Notes under the pieces: model-generated | Database searches by the model: none | What the model was told of the DNA's origin: nothing | What the model saw: only the letters and a program-made list of their open reading frames with translations | Position numbers and translations under genes: made by a program | Source of the DNA: Boesenbergia rotunda | Lineage: Eukaryota > Streptophyta > Magnoliopsida > Zingiberales > Zingiberaceae | Direction of reading: 5' to 3' | Assembly (NCBI GenBank): GCA_024364735.1 | Contig: JAGFNQ010006457.1 | Location: forward strand, 1 to 64,000 | Length of the DNA stretch: 64,000 nucleotides | Part shown: one piece after another, positions 36,204 to 50,090 of the stretch | Layout of the letters: every line of letters begins with the position of its first letter | Numbering within the stretch: position 1 is the first letter of the stretch

Positions 36204-37487
36204 CTATATCCGAAGTGTGCTGGCGGCACCTTGTGGATAGTGTTCATATTTCCTAATTCCTTGGTTTTCATTTGTTTCCTCGATATACAGCAAAGTGGGA
36301 GCAACTGTTGTCGAGTATCCTCTCCTCTTCACACAATGACATGCCAAGTGTTCAGAGAGATTCTTTTCTTCAAGGTACAACTTAGATCTTCTCCATTGTT
36401 CTCAAACAAAGATCAAGGAACTATTTACAGAATTGATTGTTAGTCCTTGCTATTTGCAGATCATTTTTCTAGTTGGTTGATTGAAAATGTTGCTTCATCA
36501 TTGATGATTTTCATGTGGTATTTCCCCCCCTAAATTTCACTTCATTGTCAAATTGCCAACTACAGTTTCAAGAATCATGAAAAAAGATCCTAAAGCAAGA
36601 TTCTTTTAGTTGTAAATTAGTCATATAACCAACTTTGAAACAGTTAGTTGAGAGCAAGGTCTTAGAACAAAAACTAGGAATAACCATGCTTATAGGGAAG
36701 TAGCAGACTCTTTTGTGGGCAAACAACATTTTATTAATGATTATGATCTCTATACTAAGTAAAAGATCTCTAGTTGAATTTGTTTTTTAATTGGTGAATT
36801 CCCAGTGTTTTTATGTTTTTCTCCCTTGTTTTGAGTTTTTTCTCTCGCTCTTTCGTATCTTTCATCCAAGTAAATGATTCCAAAAGGTTATTATATATAT
36901 ATACACACACACTATGATTTATTAAAAATGGATCAATTTTATTTAAATTGTTTATTTGGCAATTTGAGGTAAAAGACTTCTTAATTGCAATGACAGAATG
37001 TGATTTCTTAGTCTTCAAACTATAGACTATTTGCAGGTGAAATAAAGAAGTTTCACTAATAGAGGAGATTAATGATGGTAAAAGGTGATAATGTTCATCC
37101 CATGTGTCCCTCATAGTCCGTCTAGATGTTATGTGAAGGGAGGTAAATCACGGATGACTAGTAGCCCGTGCAGTGACCAATATATGAGGAAGGATAGAAA
37201 CCTGACTATTAGTTAGGAATTGATTCTTATATATATTTTTTGATGACAACACTCTATGTAGTAGTCAATTGTCTATCCTGAAAGGGCTCATACAGAGGAG
37301 ATTAATGCTTTATAAGATGAGATGACCCATCATCTTCATCATTTATTATGCACTCCCTAATTGATAATTAATCTTCATTAAAAAATTAAACTCAAATTAT
37401 GATTTCTTGAATTCATCCACTTCAACATCTTAAAACATTAAACCCCATCTTGATTCTCGAAGTTATAAGTCCTATTATAATCTACGA
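36204..37487 (+). other. kinase 3' flank and intergenic DNA
   Basis: The 3' UTR presumably occupies the first few hundred bases; no clear polyadenylation signal could be chosen. A short (TA)n(CA)n tract lies at 36893-36912. Otherwise nothing recognised. Confidence 0.5.
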
Positions 37488-37735
37488 AAACTGATAGAGA
37501 GAGTGAAAATAGGAAAGTGAATGGTAGAGTTAATGACGTGGCGCTTTGCATGCAGTGATCTCTGACGGGTTCACCGTGCCTCCCAGGGTATAGTTTGATT
37601 CGGGACGGCGACCGAATCCGAAGGCCGCCGATGGTGTCTAAGCGATAATCGGACGTGTGCATGTAAAGTGCCACGTCATTCACTCAAGTGTCACGTCATT
37701 CACTCTACCATTCACTCTCCCATTTTCACTCTCCC
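37488..37735. mobile_element. MITE, GGGAGAGTGAAAAT family
   Basis: About 248 bp. The inverted ends (GAGAGTGAAAATAGG left, CTCCCATTTTCACTCTCCC right) and core (TATAGTTTGATTCGGGAC, AGGCCGCCGATGGTGT) are shared with 9089-9326 and the palindrome at 31844-32617. On the right a CACGTCATTCACT motif is duplicated, lengthening that terminus. Confidence 0.75.
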
Positions 37736-38032
37736 TATCATAGCTCATAATCTACCAATATTGAAAGAGTGGTGGATACATGATGGAGTCTCCTTTCAAA
37801 TGGTCAATTATTTCTCTAGGATGTTAAGCTTTTAAATTAATTATAACATTTAGAAGCTAATTGAAGGGTTGAATATAACTGACTAGAGGGGCATGATCAA
37901 ATAGAGTCACCTTTCTTTTCGAATTTTCTTGCTCAAACACAAGTCAAATATGTTGGTTGAATTCAAGTGTGCTTGTGCTTGATTAAGCATGTTGTCAAAG
38001 TGCTAATACAAATAGAAAGAAAAACAATGTCA
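37736..38032. other. intergenic DNA
   Basis: Nothing recognised between the MITE and the SINE. Confidence 0.5.
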
Positions 38033-38288
38033 TCTCCCGGGGTTATGGTGCAGTGGAAGGGTGACTAATCGTTATTGCAGACATTCACGATTCGATCTCC
38101 TAGCTATGGTATATTTTGCAGGAATTTTTTTTTTCAAATGGGGCGCGAACCTTGAGACGCTAAGTTTCTGGACCATCTGCTACGAGTGCTTCCCGATTTA
38201 CCTTAGCAGTCGGTGGGAAACTTTCGTATGGTCGGATCAATTGCTCGAGGTTTGACGTTATCCAATCTCGTTAATCAAATTTTTTTTT
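38033..38288 (+). mobile_element. tRNA-derived SINE, second readable copy
   Basis: Same family as 12175-12426, from the start CTCCCGGGGTTATGG to a T tail (38279-38288). The A box TGGTGCAGTGG (38046-38056) and B box GATTCGATCTCC (from 38089) are slightly mutated. Flanking A-rich stretches (ACAAATAGAAAGAAAAACA before, TATAAATGAAAAGGAAAAA after) may be a diverged target duplication. Confidence 0.85.
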
Positions 38289-39000
38289 AGTATAAATGAA
38301 AAGGAAAAAAATAAGAAATAAAATACAATACTACTACAAGGTTATAATGTAGTAGTTTAGAAATCGTATCTTCTACTTTTTTTTTATTTATAATGTGTCT
38401 AGTGTATTACCTCTAAAAATTCTCTAAACTTTTCCATTTGTGCGTAGTGATCGCCTCTCTAACAATCTCTTCTCCACAACCATATTAGGTTGCTATGATT
38501 GGACCATTCCCATCATCCAACCATATTAGTTTGCTATGATCTTATCATAATACTGGCAAAAGGTGATTCGTTCGCCCTCAGCGTTCTCGTCAATCCGTCC
38601 CATGACCAACACGGAGATGATGTAACCATAATGTACCTATGAGACGACACACATCACCATGGAATACAATTCTATCAACTGGAATATATCATGGTTTGCG
38701 CCTTAGGACTTGAATAATGTTCATTCCACTAGGACATATATGTGAGTTATTTGATACAACTATGACCTTCTTGAAAGAATACTAACTTGAGAATGCTTCT
38801 CCGGTTTCCAGTACTATACATCCATTATGATAGATTTATACAGATGACTAATGATTGAATTGGTCATGCATTATAATAACTGCCATTTATTATAAGTGAT
38901 AAATTCCTGTAAATTATTCACTCACCTCCACAAGGCTACCAAGAAACCCAACTACAAGTGTATGTGTATGTGGATGTGCAACCTTTCCAATCTCAAGTCT
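38289..39000. other. intergenic DNA
   Basis: No gene or repeat recognised. Confidence 0.5.
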
Positions 39001-39960
39001 AATTGATGACAAAATGAGCTATTATAGGGGAGGTGAATAATGATTGTAAATGCAATTGAAACTAATTTTACTCTTGCTATAAGCTTAGCTTAGCAAGGTC
39101 ACATGAGATTAACACATGGGAATAAAAAACATAACAGTTGTAGATATCATAATCGCTTTTAAGTTATGTGGTTCAGGATCCTCGTTTTTACTCTATAGCT
39201 TATGACTTGTTAGTTAATCACTCTGGAAAGTCTATTATCTTTCTTCTTCACGGTGAACTATTAGAGTTAGAAAAGCCTCTTACAATATTACAATTGAGAT
39301 CAAGAGGTAGGCTAAGAGTTTAAGGGAGGGCCTAATAGTACTTAATTTTGCTAGCCATAAGCTATTTTACCTTGCTCCTCTTTTAGCGCGTTCATCCATC
39401 TTTATTCTTTACTTATCAGTTGATTGCCCTTACTGATTGCTTTAGCCCAAGTCTACCAATGACTGATTGAGTTGACTTAATTACACTATTAGTTGACTGG
39501 ACTACTATAGTCTTTAGGTCTTGATCTTTCGACTATTGTAGCATATGTTTATCTGATCGACAACTCCTTTCAGATTTTTTGCTATAGTATTAGTTAACTG
39601 AAATTCTTCATTAATCTACTGAACATAGCTCAATCGATGTTTAATCAACTGAATACTGAATAGAAGATTTTTGTTCCCTAGTTGATCAACTCAACTCAAC
39701 TCAGCTCAGCTCTTTAGTTGACTAGACTCAATTTCAGTTTGCTAGAACTCCAACTCTAATCATCCTAAAAATTTAGTCTTGACTATCCTCTTCCAAGAAT
39801 ATAAATCTATCAACTTTCGCAGTTGACAATTAGAGCTTACTTTCTGTAACTTGATTTTTCCACCATTAGTCAGTCTCCCATCGTGGTTACTCATCCCTTA
39901 GATTATGCTCCACAACCAATTCATAGTGGGGCATTAGAAGCATACTACTATAAAAGACAA
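39000..39960 (-). repeat. decayed Sirevirus-type LTR
   Basis: Its left edge (TTGATGACAAAATGAGC...AGGGGAGGTGAATAATG) parallels the inner end of the LTR at 3953-4838. Decayed AGTTGACT/TCAACT half-palindromes are scattered over 39420-39730, where that LTR has CAGTCGACTG. No PBS, so a solo LTR or fragment; the right end is a guess. Confidence 0.45.
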
Positions 39961-41879
39961 TGACATCCGAGCTATGGGCCGGAGCTTATCTCCACTGGGA
40001 TCCAATCCACCATAAATGAATGATTACTTTTTTTTTTTTTTTTTTGCAATCGTTTATATCCTAATTTCATACCACTTTCTAAATATACTCCATCCAAATT
40101 ATTGGATTTATGAAAAAAAAAATATTCATTAATTTTCGTATAGGATTATAGAAAATTTTAATATTTGATAATAACAATTAAATTAGGCCGACTGCTTCTA
40201 ATTGTTGGCTAATAAATATGGCTGTAGAAGGCATACTAGTCAATTACGGTGTCACATATCACATGTTGTTTTGGTACGTTGGATGAGAAAATAATTGTAG
40301 GCCATACCACGAAAAAGACAACAATAATTGGGCTCCACTCAGTCAAGCTAACAATAAATTTTATTTATGAACCAAACTTTAATTTAAATTTTAACCTTTT
40401 CCCCCCTAAAATATCCTCAATTAGAAATTATAAACTATTTTATAAAGCCGCCGATTTTTAACTTGAAATGTTTTTAAAATATAAAAATTATAAATATTCT
40501 TTTAATCAAAATAGTTTTTTTTGGAAAAAAAACTATTGATGTCTTAGGAAATTTAAATGGTTTTTAGTCTTATTTTTTCATTAGAACAAGTTCTCAATAT
40601 TCTAATTAAAAAAAATTAAAATTAGTACAAATTAATTTAAAAATAAATCTTTAAGAGTTTATAGGAAATAAAAAAACTTTAACTAAGGCACAAAACTTAT
40701 TGTCAAATTAGGCTGGGAGTACAAAAATTTCATTGTCATATTTCATTTTTTATTTCCACTTTGTTTCAAACTAATTAAAACAATAGTTAAGGTGTATGAA
40801 ACTCCAATCTTCGAAAAATATCGGACCATATTAAATTTATTATACATAATTTTATTTTACATTGCAAAAGTCTGACACTCATGATCAAAAATCACTAAGA
40901 TAATTATCATTACATCAAGTCTCCCTTACAAAAAATCAGGATGAATGTGCCAAATGACTTAATGTGACCAGCACTAGCAAATGCCAATACAATTATATTG
41001 CGAGAACACGAAAAGGAGTTATCATGTCATCTACAGTCTTTCACTTAACCTTGATTACATTAAGGAAGATAAAAATGAGAAAAGAAATGACCAATTACCC
41101 CATCTCGTCGTCCCCTTTATTATGATGACAAAAAACGATTCACTCGTCCCAACGCCTCTACCAAGCTGTCTTAGAGTCAACTCGGAGAAGATAAATCACT
41201 AAGACTATTAATCCGGATACTGTGGCTAGTGCGTGGGGAGGACGAGCATAAGTCATCCCCTTTACTATGTTGTTAGATTTGATAGTCAAACCTTGTTCAA
41301 TTATTAGAGCCCCCCTTTCTCCCTCTCGGTCACCATGATTTATTCTTTTCATCTCATTGAAGGACCGGTGATGAGAGACCGTTGGGATGAATGAGTCATC
41401 TTTTGTCACATTATCAGAGCCCTCCTCTCAACTCTTTTGTCAATAGGACACCTTTATGGTTACCCGAATTCACATGAGATCCACACATATTGAGCTTCAA
41501 ACTGGTCGAGCATCAAACTATTTGCACCACACTGTTGAGAGAACAAAGGCATCCCTTGAGAGAACAAACTAGCTAGGTTAAGTCTTTAGACGGCGTTGTG
41601 AATGAACTTGTAGAGCTTACTACTGTCCCACACTGTTGTTCAACTTGTTCATTGTATCTACTCACAACATTGTTGGATTTATTCGTTCCATTAGGGGATG
41701 ACAAAAGAAAGACCAAAGAGAGCAATCAATGACTGAGGGAGATAAAGATGACATTTCATGCTTTCATTTTCAATTTTGATCAACTCAAATGTATATAATA
41801 ATTTTGATCAAAAACTGTTTTATGGATTAATCATCCAAATTTCATAATTTTCCTCCTTTATAATACTTGTACTATGAAG

Positions 41880-41915
<36 letters not shown>

Positions 41916-42929
41916 ATTAGCTTAAGTCAATATAGTAATTTTGGCTAAAATTACTATATGAATTTAAACTATTTAAATTTTATAAATAATTTTATATTTC
42001 TTTTCTGGTATCTTTTATTCTATATTTTATAGAGTTATTTTATATTTTATATTTTTTAGTTTGTTACTTTGGTTGGTCAAAATTGAAAACTCTCGAGGAT
42101 CCAAGTGAAAACTATGCAATACATCAAAACAAAATCAAATGATCCATCTACATGAGCTAAGTTATCATCAATCTTACGACAAAATTAATATCAAAACAAT
42201 TAGGAAATCAAAGGATTGACCTAGTCCATTGCCAATGTCATTGTATCTTACTTGTCGCTCGATGAAGTTCTTACAAGCGCAGTGGAAAATCTCCTACAAG
42301 AGGTATGCTACAACCGAAGTCCTTGTCTCAGTGGAGAAGTAGATAGAAAAAAGAAGAAGCTTTGGATTTCAACATGCCAAATTGAAATTAGCCCTCTCCT
42401 TTTATACCAAGTTCATTCTATCGGGTTATTAGATCTACGCATTCAATCTACATTCGGTAACTTAAACCTCCTTCTATAACAAGTATTAGATCACTTAATG
42501 GAGTTTAATTCTTAATGACAATTGTTGTGTGTTGTTAATTCGTATATTAGCCCACCAAATGAAAAGTTAGTTCTTAAATCTTTCAGTGCTATATGTGATA
42601 CTGTATACACCACTCAACTTAGTTGAGCTCAACTTAATGACATAGATCTAATATGGATGTATAGTATGAGAATGATACGAAATGTAATGGGTACATGTCC
42701 ATTCTCAACAAATCTTTCTTATGACCCAAAACATGGTCCAAATCATTTTTACTAATCCTATATGCTAAACCGTAATAGTAATTCATGATTTAATCTTGTG
42801 ACTCAAAATTGTACCCTACATCATATTTACAAACATCATATGCAAAACTATAATAGTAAATCATGATGTCTTTGCATCAGAGAGTCAAAACATTATACAC
42901 ATGCATAAAGTTTTGAGACAAACCTCCCC
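39961..42929. other. intergenic DNA
   Basis: AT-rich and without recognisable genes. It holds a poly-T run (40027-40046) and an (AT)n tract (about 41882-41911). The last few hundred bases may be the decayed LTR of copia element D, since a polypurine-like ATAGGGGAGG (minus strand) lies near 42930. Confidence 0.5.
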
Positions 42930-43632
42930 TATTCAACACAGGCTAATGAAACACCTTGTGAGACAAACCTTTGGTGAATGAATATGCTAACATAAAATTT
43001 ATCCTTATATATTCTATCATTATTTGATCACTTTAAACTCTTTTTTTAACCGACAAAAATTTTATGCCAATATGTTTAGACTTCGACAAACTATGATTAT
43101 CCTTAGAATACACTTATATAATTTTATTATCATAATTGATCCTCAATGGTATATGAATGCCTCTAATGATCTGTAATCCTATGAAAATGTTTTATAGTCA
43201 TATCCCATGGTTAGATACTTGATAGTAGGCTATAAATTCCACCTTTATCATGAATGTGGCTATGTGTTTCTGTTTGACGCTTTTCTATGCTACAATCTCT
43301 CTTGCTAGCATAAAGATATAACCTGAGGTAGACTTTTTGCTGTCTAAGCATTCAATAAAATCAGAGTCTGAATATCCAATGATCTTCAAATGACTTGATC
43401 TCCGATAAGTGAGTATGTAATCCTTAGTTCTTTACAAATATTGCACAACCCTCTTTATGACTTTTCAATGCTCTACATGGTTACTCAAATATCTTCTTAA
43501 CATTCCTACTATGTACGTAAGATCTGAATGCTTATATGCCTGAGCATACATCAAACTCCCTACTATTAATGCATAAAGAATTGTTACATTTTCTTTATTT
43601 CAATTTTATGGCGTGGGCATTACTGTTGTTAG
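42930..43632 (-). pseudogene. copia D: RT end and RNase H
   Basis: Minus-strand translation shows ILYALIVGSLMYA, then GYSDSDFIECLDSKKSTSGY (43290-43390) and, further on, degraded SKSKHIGIKF-like and FTKGL-like ends. These are the standard copia RNase H landmarks. Several stops interrupt it. Confidence 0.8.
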
Positions 43633-44932
43633 TGTTGTTTGCACTAATGATCAAACTCAAGTTTTGATATATGACAAATGGTTAAAATTAGAGGTTATGT
43701 TTGTCTTACCTTATACTAAGTGCAGGATTAAAATGTTTAGGACCTGACACCGGACTGAAACCTAGGTTGGATGAGATCTGGCGGGAAGTCTAGTTAGGTC
43801 CATAGGGCCTTATAATTGGCTGAAGTCTAGGTTGGTTAAGACCTGATGCTGAGTCTACGGGACCTGATATTTGGCTGAAGTCTAGATGAGACATCTATCA
43901 GGAAGACCTGGTGGGTTAAAGAAGCTAAGTAGAAGCTGCAAATAGTAAGTAATATAAGTCACTGAAGGAGCGAACCGGTGAGGACGAGTCCCTAGTGGAA
44001 TTGTAGGCGCGGTCTAACTTAGAGCTATTTCGGAGATCTAAGATGAGGTTTTGACTAGATCCTAATATTTGAAAGACTCTAATAATCATGTTTTACCTGT
44101 TTTACAGGGTATATTGTGTTTTTGGATTAATGGTTTTTTGTAGGGTTGAAAATGCAAAATCAACCTCAGATGAACTATTCAAGTTGAAGGCACCGTAAGT
44201 CATTGAAGGAGCCTCCGCGTAGAAGCAACGAAGATAAGCTTTTAGATAAAGTGAGGTGCCTCGAATTGGGAGTAAGGCATCTCAACTCATTTTTAAAAGA
44301 AGGCACCTCAAGTTGGATTGAGGGCGCCTTCGAGCCGATAAGCTTCAAAGTCTTCGAATCAGATAAAGTCTTGGATTAAGGCGCCTCAGTTGAGAACTGA
44401 GGTGCCCTCAATGGGCGTTATAAGGAGGATTCGAGTAGCTGTTCAAATGCAACTCTTATATAAGCTATTCCGATCACTATGCTACTCTGTCTTCGTGTCG
44501 TGGTTGCTCTACTACTCATTTACGTCGGACCGCTGTCGGAAGACCGACACCAACACACGAACAAAACCGAATTTCTATAATTTAGGTAAAGAAATTTCAT
44601 ATTGTTAATTCATTCATTATTGCAAAGGGAAGTGTAGGTTGTTAAACTTCCAAACTCTTATATTGTATGCAATCACTCTACTAGGAGTTTACCAGTAGAG
44701 TATATTAGTGGATTATCCATCGGAAAGATACAAGAGACCTGGGTCTTGGAGTAGGAATCGCCGAAGGCTTCAAATCAAGTAAAAATTGAATCGTGTGTTT
44801 TTTCGTATTTCTATACTTAGGTTTTCGCTATGCACTCATTTTATAAATTTTGAAAAAGATAAGTTTTTAAAAAGATATGTGATTCATCCCCTGCCTTCCC
44901 TCTCACGTGCATCGATCCTACAACTGCAAGCT
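43633..44932 (+). repeat. Sirevirus-type solo LTR (C) inside element D
   Basis: Starts TGTTGTTTGCAC...CAAACTCAAGTTTTGATA like the starts of the A and B LTRs, and ends CACGTGCATCGATCCTACA like theirs. Contains the palindrome series GAGGTGCCTC/GAGGCGCCTCA (44245-44415) and TATA box TTATATAA near 44457. No PBS or interior follows. Ends were set by similarity; no clear target duplication was found. Confidence 0.7.
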
Positions 44933-46271
44933 AAATCTATCACCCTTTGACATAGACATGTTATCAGGAGCACAATTCTATATGCAATACAAAATAAGTA
45001 TCTTTTCAATATAGGTCTTCTATTAAATACCAAGTGTGCACCATGAATTATTACGATAAATTGATATGCCTAAAACAAAAGATGTTTCACCAAAATATTT
45101 CATTTCAAATTCACTAGATATAAATGACTTGGTCTGTTACATTAGACCTTTATGATTGTTTTCTAGCAAAATATCGTTCTCATACAGAATAAGTATAACA
45201 AATTTACTCTTACTAAACTTGATATACAAATGTTGATCAATGAGATGCTTATTAAAATCATATGAAGAAACCACTTGATTAAATTTTTAATCTCATTGAC
45301 GAGATGTCTTTTTTAAACTATAAAAGGACTTTCTTAATCTACACACTATATAAAAGTTCTTCAGTTGTACCAGGTATAGTTTGCTCAATGTTCTATTGAG
45401 GAATGTTGTCTTAGTTTTTTTTGGTGTAACTCTAGTCATATGGAGGTACAAGTGCCATAATTATCCTAAGTAAGCCTTTTGTCTAAATCGGCAAGAAAGT
45501 TTGTAATCATTGTCCTATTTTTGAGTGAATCTTTTGGCAACTTGGCGAACCTTACTTTTCAACATTATCCTGCGAATCCCATTTGATTTTTAATATTCAT
45601 TTACAACAAACAATTATTCAACCAATTCATTAAGTTTTCAAATGTCGTTATCTGCTATAGACTTCATCTCTTCCCCCATGACTTTAATCCACTTTTTTCG
45701 AATTAAGATACTATTTGTATTCTTGGAAAGATGTGGGATCATCTTCCAACCTATGTCAAACTCATGCTCTTGAAGATATACATAATCATGTGACATTGTA
45801 GATCTCCTTTTCCTAGTGGATTTCCTTAGTGACACTTGTACTCGAGGTGGTTGGGAGGTATGCTCAACCGTTGAAGGAAATACCTCTACTTGAGCTGACA
45901 TACCCTCCAATTACATGGGAATATCATGACTTACTTCCCTTGTCGGTTGTACAATTTCAACTATATATTAAATGATCACTTTTTCACTATCAACTGCAAT
46001 AGTAGTTATCATATTATGATCGTCAATGCTCTCTTCAAATGATATTTTCTTAACTTTAGTACTCTAACCATCCTTAATAAATTTGGTATTATCCATCTCG
46101 AAAAATGATTTACTTAAAGGGTTGAAAAACTTAAAGTTCCTTGACTTTTCAGAGTATTCTACAAAATGACAACTAGCGATTCTTGAGTTTAATTTTCTTT
46201 TGTTAGACCTATAGGATTTAACCTCAGTTGGACAACCATAAACATGTAAGTGTCTAATACTAGGCATTTTA
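44933..46271 (-). pseudogene. copia D: RT core and integrase C-terminal part
   Basis: 45638-45910 carries the RKSTRKRRSTMSHDYVYLQE motif and KKWIKVMGEEMKSIADNDI, the start of RT. The RT active-site motif is mutated: LYENDILL at 45173-45184 where copia has YVDD. 46064-46271 carries PSIRHLHVYGCPTEVKSY and VEYSEKSRNFKFF, the integrase tail. Frame changes and stops lie between. Confidence 0.8.
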
Positions 46272-49200
46272 TGTTGGTGCAGGCAGCACCTAAGTCAAAC
46301 CTAGGTTTTGATAATGGCAAAGGGTTCAGAAGTTAAGATGTTGTGGTGTTCTAACTTGTTCACTGAGTGTGCAGGAAGAAGTCCTAGGTACACTAGGCAA
46401 GAAGTCCTGGCAAAGGGCTGGGCAAAGAAGTCCTGGTCAAGGACTGGGCAAGAAGACCTGACCGGAAGTCGGGCAAAGAAGTCCTGGTCGAGGACTGGGC
46501 ACGAAGTCCTGGCAAGGGGCTGGGCACCGAAGACCTGACCGGAAGTTGGGCAAGAAGACCTAACCAGAAGTTGGGCATGAAGACCTGGTCAGGTGGATTG
46601 GGCAAAAGTCCAACCGGAGGAGCCGGTAGGCAAAAGGTAAACTCTCCTGAGAGGAGTAGATGAGGGCGCGTTCCCCGTCGAGGGAATAGTAGGCGTCGGT
46701 TCGACCTAGGGTTCCATTTGGGAGACCCGAAGTCAGAACCAAGACAGCTACGACTGTAATTAATACTTGCTATATTTTTGGACTAACCTTAGTTGCAGGG
46801 TCGAAGGACTGATCGTTTGCAAGTGAAGGTACTTCACTGGGCCTAGGCGCCCGAATGGAGACAGGCACCCGTTGTTAGTGATATGAGAGAAGTATCCTAA
46901 GGCAATCGCCTTATGATTGTAATCATTTATTTTAATAAATGAATATTCACTATTTGAGTATACATGTTTGTGTATTTGATTGAGATCTTAAACTCATTTA
47001 CTGAATGTCCGCAATACAATTCACAGCATGAGAGAATTTGTGATGAATTCACAACTAGTGATTATCTCTACATGTGCAATTGTGAAGTATTGAAATTGAC
47101 CATAGTCGATGAATTAATAAATACGGACACTATCAATTCTGTTGAGACTAGCATGAGTTATTCTCTAATCAGCTGATTCTCACTGGCTGGTGACATTGAG
47201 ATGTCCGGAGATAAACATGAATGCTAGTTAAGGGAACTAGTTCATTGGAGTGACTGGCTGTAAAACTTCATATGGTAGTCTACATATAGATATGTCAGTG
47301 AAGTTCTTACTGCAGCTTAAGTGCCATGTTCCTTTGACTTGTGGTGTTCAAGTCATCTTGGTCATGGAGACTTATACTTTGACATCTTAAGCAAGCATCT
47401 CCAAGGAGGTGTGAACCCAGGATGATTGGGTATAAGCCGAAGTGCCCGAAGATGTTTGAACAGCCTACAAAGGATTCACCACTCCTTGTGAGGAGATGTA
47501 TACCCGAGGCCTATCGTCGGATTGTTACTCGAAGCCTCTGGCCAGAGCATGACATGTTCAGAGTATGAATCTCTTAAATACATGAGAGTGATTAGAATCC
47601 GTAGGACGAGAAAACGTTACTTGGGCTAGGTGTGACGTAGTCAGCCTAGTGGGGACTGACACACATAGACCATGTCCTGAACCAAGTGGGTATAAGATGG
47701 TGAAGGGAATGGGGCACGATTCATTATAGCTGCTGAAGGGTTTCAGAATTGTTTCTGAGGTCAACCGTTGATCTTTCGATTAATTGGGGATCATGATGTA
47801 CTACTAGGTGTCACTCATGATCGTTCTATAATTGATTAATTATAGACGGCCAACATAAATCGAAAGCCTATTTAGTCACACGCACTACTAGTAATCCGAG
47901 CGATTTAAAACGAGTTGAAAATTGGATTTTCCAATCAAGAGAGATTAGGTTTGGTTGAGCCAAACGATAAGTCAAATCTGAATTTTTCAGAGACGCATCG
48001 GAAGCGTAAAATGGCTAAGTCTTTTGAAGACTTAATAGATGAATTAAATAAGTTTAATTCATTGGGGCGTGGCTTGGATGGGCCGGCCAAAGAGGGCCTC
48101 CACCCTCTTTGCTTGGCCGGCCACAACAAAGGGAGAGAACCAAGATTTGGATCAATTTATAAAATAAACCAAGTGTGGTTTGTTTTATAATAAACCAAGG
48201 TTTGGTTTATTTCTTCATGGAAATTAAAATGAACCATGGATTGGTTTATTTTATAAAATCAATCATGGATTGATTTACCATGATAAGGAGATTTATTCCA
48301 TAGAAGAGAATAGACTTGATTGATTTTTATCATAAATTAAAATATGATTTTAACCATGATATAAAATCAAACTTGGCAAGATGGAATGAGTTATTCCATA
48401 TTTGAGAGGCTTGATGGTTGAGAGGCTACTATATAAAGGACCCAAGGCAAGGCTTGGAAAATAGTTGAATTGAAGAGATCAAGGCATAGGCTCTCTCCCT
48501 CTCTTTCTCTCCTTCTCTCCCCTTCTTGCCGTGCGCTAACCATCCCCAAGAAGGAGCACCAAGCCGGCCGCCCCTGCCCTTTCCCTGCCGGCCATCCTTT
48601 TGTGGTTAGTCTTCCGACTTCTCTCTTGGTTTTTCTTGTCGCGTTCTCGGAGAATCTAGTAGTTCTCGAGAACACGAAACTCATGGCTTTGCGAAGTCAT
48701 CCCGAAGATACTCGGCGTGGACGCGAATAGAGGCGGAGCTTCCAAGGGACGCTTATGGTTGGATCTCATCCCTTCCTTTGAGTTACGCGAGGTAATACAT
48801 AAATTAGTTTACGTTTCTGCAAAATTTTAAATATATGATCATGTCTACACAAGATAAAATTGCATGCTTAGATGTGTGGTTAAATAATCTGAGAAATTAT
48901 TTATGCTAAACCTTCCGCTGCATGTAATAAATTTTAAAATTATGAACCCGCATCCATGTCAACATGCATCCGGTCCCAACACCCGTAAGGATACGGGCGC
49001 CCAAGAGTGAAGGCAAAACCCAAAATATAGCTGCGAAGCCTCTGAACCAAGCCGGATCAGGCGCCCGTGAGGTCACGGGCGCCCCCATCAGCTCAGGTGC
49101 CCAAGTGGAGGTGGATAAACGCTGACCGAGCCCGCAGATAAGGATTCGCGGATCGAAGGGCACGTGTTAGGCGCCCCCAACATCACAGCCGCCCGTATGA

Positions 49201-49618
49201 GTACTATAAAAGGGGCTCGACCCCAAGGCTTCAACATCACTTTTTCTCAACGTTCCAAAGCTTTTCGTTCAAGCACTACGCCCCGGCAAATTCCGACTTC
49301 GAGATCCCAGCACCGACGACGACCCTCTGCTCCGAAATATGATCCACATCGGGCATCGGTAACGAAACGTGTAGAAATTTCAATTTCCTGAAATACTCTT
49401 GTACTTAACATGTAAATCTCTTTGCGCGATTATAGTATTGCCCAAAGTAAAAGGACTGTGGGCCTTGGAGTAGGAGCTGACCGCGACTCCGAACCAAGTA
49501 AAAAATTGGCCTGTGTTCTTGTGCGATTTATTTCTTTCCGCTGCGTATTTGCTCTTGCTTAAGTCCGAAATTTTTTTAACGATATTCACCCCCCTCTATC
49601 GTTTTCTTCGATCCAACA
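46272..49618 (+). repeat. 5' LTR of element A, interrupted
   Basis: Parts 46272-46872 and 48982-49618 together correspond to the 1231-bp 3' LTR. It starts TGTTGGTGCAGG and ends CGATCCAACA. It contains ~36-bp GAAGTCCTGG...GGGC repeats (46376-46600), a GGCGCCCGTGAGGTCACGGG palindrome near 49063 and a TATA box CTATAAAAGG (49204-49213). Confidence 0.93.
46873..48981 (+). repeat. Angela-like solo LTR with 5-bp target duplication
   Basis: A 2109-bp unit starting TGTTAGTG and ending GGTCCCAACA. It is flanked by cccgt at 46868-46872 and 48982-48986, and the interrupted LTR of element A resumes exactly. It has a TATA box (CTATATAAAGG, 48429-48439) and a GGCCGGCC hairpin (48081-48122). With no interior, it is best read as a solo LTR left by LTR-LTR recombination. 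A truncated sister copy is at 13877-15835. Confidence 0.9.
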
Positions 49619-49634
49619 AGTGATATCAGAGCGG
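49619..49634 (+). other. primer binding site of element A
   Basis: AGTGATATCAGAGCGG directly after the 5' LTR. It differs from the usual TGGTATCAGAGC by one base (G to A), which would weaken pairing with initiator tRNA-Met. Confidence 0.85.
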
Positions 49635-50090
49635 ATGACTCAAACTTGGTGCAACCACCAGTTTGAGAATTTTTTTTCAGATTTTTCGATTTTTTTTAAA
49701 TAAATAATATTTATGCTACGTCTTTTTCAATTTTGAATTCTTATTTTTTCACCATAAGTCAGAATTGATTTAACGATCAAGTTTTAAAAATTTGTCATAA
49801 CCTTTTTTTAATTATTATTTTAATATTTTTCTCGAAATTCGTGCTACCTTAATTCGAGTAAATTTTTTTTCTCAACATTGAATTTTTTTCATTAATCAGA
49901 ACTAGAACTGATAAAGCCAACATTTTCAAAAAAAAATTTGTCATAAATTTTTTATTATTTTATTATTAATTTACCTCGAAATTCATGCAACACCTTTTGA
50001 GCTAGTTTTTTTCTATCTCTCGCACTACTAATCCAAGATCAAGTCTTGGTACATTTTTATTATTTCTCTTGTGTACGAGGTTTAAACTAA

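Noticed and set aside
46376..46600. Regularly spaced ~36-bp repeats resembling a CRISPR array
   Set aside because: Imperfect tandem units without unique spacers, inside a plant LTR; the same type recurs in the other LTRs.
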